A DNA stretch of 64,000 bases from Bacteroidota bacterium (GTDB lineage Bacteria; Bacteroidota; Bacteroidia; Palsa-948). How positions within the stretch are numbered: the first letter of the stretch is position 1; each line of letters begins with the position of its first letter. This document shows, one piece after another, positions 61,131-64,000 of this stretch. Position numbers and translations under genes: made by a program. Where the stretch lies: contig JACQAL010000077.1 in the NCBI GenBank assembly GCA_016195025.1, forward strand, positions 1 through 64,000, in the 5' to 3' direction. Under the pieces are notes generated by a model. The model was given only the letters and a program-made list of their open reading frames with translations. It was not told the origin of the DNA and made no database searches.

Positions 61131-61475
61131 TTACTTTACTGCTGCAACAACAGCATTGAATGCTTCGGGGTGATTCAAAGCAAGGTCGGCAAGAACTTTG
61201 CGGTTAAGCCCGATGTTTTTCTTGGTTGCTTTAGAAATGAATTCTGAATAAGACATTCCAAGCGGGCGCACTGCTGCATTGATGCGCTGAATCCAAATTC
61301 CGCGGTAAACAAGTTTCTTGTCTTTTCTTCCGCGGTAAGCATAGGTTTGCCCTTTCTCGTAAACATTCTTGGCAATCGTAAAAACGTTTTTGCGTTTTCC
61401 CCAATAGCCGCGTGTGCGCTTGAGGATTTTTTTTCTGCGTGCTCTTGAAGCAACTGCGTTTACTGAACGTGGCAT
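61131..61475 (-). CDS. rplT: 50S ribosomal protein L20
   Basis: A 114-residue ribosomal protein, basic N-terminus ([21 protein letters not shown]) then [27 protein letters not shown] and HPEAFNAVV at the end. Normal length. It contacts 23S rRNA early in assembly and represses its own operon in other bacteria. Last gene of infC-rpmI-rplT. Confidence 0.98.
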   Translation of the reverse strand: MPRSVNAVASRARRKKILKRTRGYWGKRKNVFTIAKNVYEKGQTYAYRGRKDKKLVYRGIWIQRINAAVRPLGMSYSEFISKATKKNIGLNRKVLADLALNHPEAFNAVVAAVK

Positions 61476-61513
61476 GACTTAGAGATTATAGATTATGAAT
61501 GATAGATTGTAAA

Positions 61514-61708
61514 TTAAATGCAAAGCATTGCTTTTACTCTCGGCAGGTTGGTCGGATGCACCAATGCGGCATGAGTTAAATGGCGCTTGCGTTTTGTTCC
61601 TTTCTTGGTAAGGATGTGGCTTTTGAAAGCATGTTTCCTTTTTATTTTTCCTGATCCGGTGATTTTAAATCTTTTCTTGGCGCTGGAATTGGTTTTCATC
61701 TTCGGCAT
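61514..61708 (-). CDS. rpmI: 50S ribosomal protein L35
   Basis: A 64-residue highly basic protein: [20 protein letters not shown] and [19 protein letters not shown] are diagnostic. Normal length. Between infC and rplT. Confidence 0.98.
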   Translation of the reverse strand: MPKMKTNSSAKKRFKITGSGKIKRKHAFKSHILTKKGTKRKRHLTHAALVHPTNLPRVKAMLCI

Positions 61709-61758
61709 ATATTTACTAAATTATGAATTAGTACTAATGTATTAATCTGGTTAATGTT

Positions 61759-62358
61759 TTATTTTTTTCTTCCTGGTCCAATCAGTATTATCATTTTCTT
61801 TCCGTCCTGCATAGGCATTTGTTCTATTTTTCCTGCTTCTTCCAGTTCTTTTGCAAAGCGCATCAGCAATGCTCTTCCCTGGTCTTTGAACATAATGGTT
61901 CTTCCTTTGAAGAATACATACGCCCTTACTTTAGAACCATCTTCGAGAAACTTAAGAGCATGATTTTTTTTGAAAGTAAAATCATGCTCATCGGTGTGCG
62001 GAGTGAAGCGGATTTCTTTTACAATCACTTTTTGCGTGCCCGCTTTTTTCTCCTTCTCTTTTCTCTTCAACTCATATAAGAACTTTTTATAGTCAATTAC
62101 TTTGCAAACGGGCGGAGTTGCGTTTGGAGCAATCTCCACTAAATCCACTCCTGCGTCTGCTGCTATTTTGAGCGCTTCCTCTATTGAAACAACTCTCGGC
62201 TCTATTCCTTCTCCCACCACTCGAACTTGTGCGTGGCGAATCTTTTCATTTATCTTGTGCAGTTCCGGTTTCTGAAATCTTCCGCCCCTTGGCTGAAAAG
62301 GCCTTGGCTTAAATGTTCCTCCTGTCGGACGAGGCCTGTTGTAAAATGGTGCTGCGAT
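61759..62358 (-). CDS. infC: Translation initiation factor IF-3, probable ATC start
   Basis: The first ATG or GTG-type start in the frame (62220) falls inside the N-terminal domain, after the conserved INEKIRHAQVRVV segment, so translation must begin upstream. Between the in-frame stop at 62365-62367 and that segment the only reasonable initiation codon is ATC at 62356-62358, giving about 199 residues: a Pro/Arg/Gly-rich tail, the N domain to about 120, and the C domain. E. coli infC uses ATT, which allows IF-3 to repress its own translation by rejecting non-canonical starts. The same autoregulation is inferred here. Confidence 0.85.
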   Translation of the reverse strand: MAAPFYNRPRPTGGTFKPRPFQPRGGRFQKPELHKINEKIRHAQVRVVGEGIEPRVVSIEEALKIAADAGVDLVEIAPNATPPVCKVIDYKKFLYELKRKEKEKKAGTQKVIVKEIRFTPHTDEHDFTFKKNHALKFLEDGSKVRAYVFFKGRTIMFKDQGRALLMRFAKELEEAGKIEQMPMQDGKKMIILIGPGRKK

Positions 62359-62500
62359 AGTTCTTTAGTTTAGTTAATACTCTTTTTTATCCTTTCTTAA
62401 AAAGGAGGGCAAAGATAAATAAATTCAGTTAGCAGAGTAAATTATTTATTTCTCCTTTGGCATTACAACTCACATTATCAGGGATAAAACACTCAGAACC

Positions 62501-63712
62501 TTATTCTGCTTTCAATGAATGCCCCATTTTATCGCGCTTGGTCTGGAGATATTTTTTATTGTGCGCGTTCGATGGAATTTCTATCGGAACATTTTCCACC
62601 ACTTCCAATCCATAGCCGAGCAAGCCCGCGCGTTTTTTCGGATTGTTGCTCATCAGTTTTATTTTATGTACGCCAAGGTCGCGCAGTATTTGCGCGCCCA
62701 CTCCGTAATCGCGCGCGTCCATAGGCAAACCCAGCGCGTGGTTGGCTTCCACGGTATCTTTTCCCTGCTCCTGAAGTTTATATGCTTTTAATTTATTTAA
62801 CAAACCAATTCCTCTTCCTTCCTGATTCATGTACACAATCACGCCTTTGCCTTCCTGCTCAATCATCTCCATTGCCTTGTGAAGTTGCGGCCCGCAATCG
62901 CAGCGCAGCGAATGAAAAATATCTCCGGTGAGGCAGCACGAGTGCACGCGCACCAGCACGGGCTCCTCTTTTTTCCACGAACCTTTTACGATTGCCAGAT
63001 GTTCCTGCCCGCTGGTGATTTGTTTGTAGGCATACAATTCAAACGAGCCGTGTTCCGTGGGAAGATTCACTTTCACTTCGCGCTTCACGAGCGTTTCTTT
63101 TTCCACGCGGTAGGCAATGAGGTCTTTGATGGAAATTATTTTGAGTGAAAACTTTTTTGCAATCAGGAAAAGTTCGGGAAGACGCGCCATGCTTCCGTCT
63201 TCATTCATAATTTCAACGAGCGCTCCCGCGGGTTCATGCCCTGCAAGTTTTGCCAGATCCACTGCGGCTTCGGTATGCCCTGCGCGCTTGAGCACTCCGC
63301 CATTCTGAGCAATGAGCGGAAAAATATGTCCGGGCCTTCCTAAATTTTCGGGAGAAGTTTTTTTGTCTATGAGCGCGCGAATGGTTCGTGAACGTTCATG
63401 GGCAGAGATTCCCGATTTATTTTCTTTTCCTAATAAATCCACTGATACGGTAAAAGCAGTTTCGTGGTGCGAAGTATTTTTAGAAACCATCAAATCGAGT
63501 TTCAATTCTTTCGCTCGCTCTTCGGTAATGGGAGCGCAAATCAATCCACGCCCTTCTTTCGACATAAAATTTATAATCTCAGGCGAAGCGTTGCGCGCAC
63601 TCGTAACAAAGTCGCCTTCGTTCTCGCGGTCTTCGTCATCCACTACGATAATTACTTTTCCATTTTTGATTTCTGCAATGGCTTCTTCGATGGTGTTTAG
63701 TGATGATTTCAT
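62501..63712 (-). CDS. ribBA: Bifunctional DHBP synthase / GTP cyclohydrolase II
   Basis: A 403-residue riboflavin-synthesis enzyme. The RibB half (about 1-205) has [13 protein letters not shown] and [13 protein letters not shown]. The RibA half has the zinc site [16 protein letters not shown] and [11 protein letters not shown]. Both active sites look intact. The start is the Met before [10 protein letters not shown] (63712); 16 codons further upstream run towards the neighbouring gene. No FMN riboswitch was seen in the short upstream region. Confidence 0.95.
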   Translation of the reverse strand: MKSSLNTIEEAIAEIKNGKVIIVVDDEDRENEGDFVTSARNASPEIINFMSKEGRGLICAPITEERAKELKLDLMVSKNTSHHETAFTVSVDLLGKENKSGISAHERSRTIRALIDKKTSPENLGRPGHIFPLIAQNGGVLKRAGHTEAAVDLAKLAGHEPAGALVEIMNEDGSMARLPELFLIAKKFSLKIISIKDLIAYRVEKETLVKREVKVNLPTEHGSFELYAYKQITSGQEHLAIVKGSWKKEEPVLVRVHSCCLTGDIFHSLRCDCGPQLHKAMEMIEQEGKGVIVYMNQEGRGIGLLNKLKAYKLQEQGKDTVEANHALGLPMDARDYGVGAQILRDLGVHKIKLMSNNPKKRAGLLGYGLEVVENVPIEIPSNAHNKKYLQTKRDKMGHSLKAE

Positions 63713-63734
63713 AGGAAATCGAAGATACGAATAA

Positions 63735-64000
63735 TTATCTTTTAGTCGGAGTCCACACACTCGATTTCACTCCGCCAATAAATTTGAAGAAGCCAATCAG
63801 CAAAGCAAGATTGGTAGAAAAGAAATGTGTTATGAGGCGAGTAGGAGAAGAAAGTTTAAGAGAGGAAAGAAGTAAGTCAAAAGTTAAAAGAAGAAGTAAA
63901 AGATTTTGCAGAAGAAAAAAGATTCCGTAGAAATTTGTTTGTAATTCGTATGTTCGTAAAGATTCGTGCTTCGATACAATCAAAATAAAATTACTAATGT
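63735..64000 (-). CDS. Partial: C-terminus of a probable GT2 glycosyltransferase with an inserted repeat
   Basis: A minus-strand frame open to the right edge and ending at 63735. Its last 30 residues ([20 protein letters not shown] then TPTKR) resemble the membrane-proximal C-terminal tail of GT2 family glycosyltransferases, preceded by a membrane segment ([18 protein letters not shown]). Upstream, ISNFIL fits the previous helix of such proteins, but the 17 residues between are encoded by an AT-rich repeat (cacgaatctttacgaac...). The bulk of the gene lies outside the window. Could also be a decayed gene. Confidence 0.4.
   Translation of the reverse strand, partial: ISNFILIVSKHESLRTYELQTNFYGIFFLLQNLLLLLLTFDLLLSSLKLSSPTRLITHFFSTNLALLIGFFKFIGGVKSSVWTPTKR

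Noticed and set aside
63713-63760. FMN riboswitch or longer N-terminus upstream of ribBA
   Set aside because: No conserved RFN element is visible in the short spacer, and the upstream codons do not match the family N-terminus.
1-64000. rRNA, tRNA, tmRNA or prophage genes
   Set aside because: None recognised on either strand by eye; a tRNA covariance search would be needed to exclude a missed tRNA.

Overview
The window is chromosomal DNA of an AT-rich Bacteroidota, probably an uncultured lineage. The evidence is the TAnnTTTG -7 promoter element in front of many genes, a protein with a type IX secretion (T9SS) C-terminal sorting domain, a TPR/PD40/OmpA envelope protein, the long-form NusB, DUF1573, DUF4190/DUF2752 and HYC_CC_PP-type proteins, the fused mutase IcmF, and Bacteroidota gene orders such as nusB-DUF1573-yajC-YbbR-coaE. 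I saw no rRNA, tRNA, CRISPR, prophage or transposase gene. The only RNA gene recognised is RNase P RNA on the minus strand.

Layout. 1-2200: two unknown small membrane proteins, GC-rich hairpins, a VOC-domain lipoprotein interrupted by a palindromic element, and a MITE with a perfect 8-bp target duplication. 2200-12500: envelope protein, rnpB, a minus-strand run DUF1015-yggS-comEC-Smr, an acyl-CoA carboxylase beta subunit, a LuxC-type reductase and a ferredoxin. 12500-21600: serC-yebC-serA, the nusB to coaE run, small membrane proteins and NAD(P)HX repair. 21500-32400 (minus): korA and korB split by a T9SS cargo gene, a TPR protein, a lipoprotein, STAS, Fur, Rel/SpoT and TrmB. 32500-40500: a glycosyltransferase, then a phosphate block (PhoR/PhoB-like pair, porin, DUF47 protein, PiT permease) sharing an 11-bp-phased TTAACA direct repeat, a metal-type permease cluster, and an ArsC-type reductase. 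40800-47700: dnaK, then an accessory stretch with a coiled-coil membrane protein, two adjacent 21-bp tandem arrays, a toxin-antitoxin pair, small stress-type proteins and two cold-shock-domain proteins. 47800-64000: desaturase, RNA helicase, icmF, a SpoIIE phosphatase, envelope proteins, YciO/Sua5, infC-rpmI-rplT, ribBA, and the 3' end of a probable glycosyltransferase.

The most unusual property is the behaviour of small repeats. Palindromic elements and heptanucleotide tandem repeats sit inside open reading frames and keep them open: two opposite-orientation copies in the ArsC gene, a palindrome plus a heptamer array in the LuxC gene, and single insertions in a glycosyltransferase, a VOC lipoprotein signal peptide and the right-edge gene. 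Heptamer arrays also encode the signal-peptide cores of two adjacent exported proteins. The second striking item is the 43930-44703 block: 20 units of a 21-bp repeat in perfect phase, bracketed by identical 35-bp direct repeats, followed by 9 units of a different 21-bp palindromic repeat, all framed by related hairpin elements.

Metabolically the window suggests ferredoxin-linked 2-oxoacid oxidation (KorAB, ferredoxin), branched-chain acyl-CoA handling (methylcrotonyl-type carboxylase, IcmF), serine and riboflavin synthesis, and regulated phosphate uptake. All functional calls come from reading motifs by eye; no database search was run.
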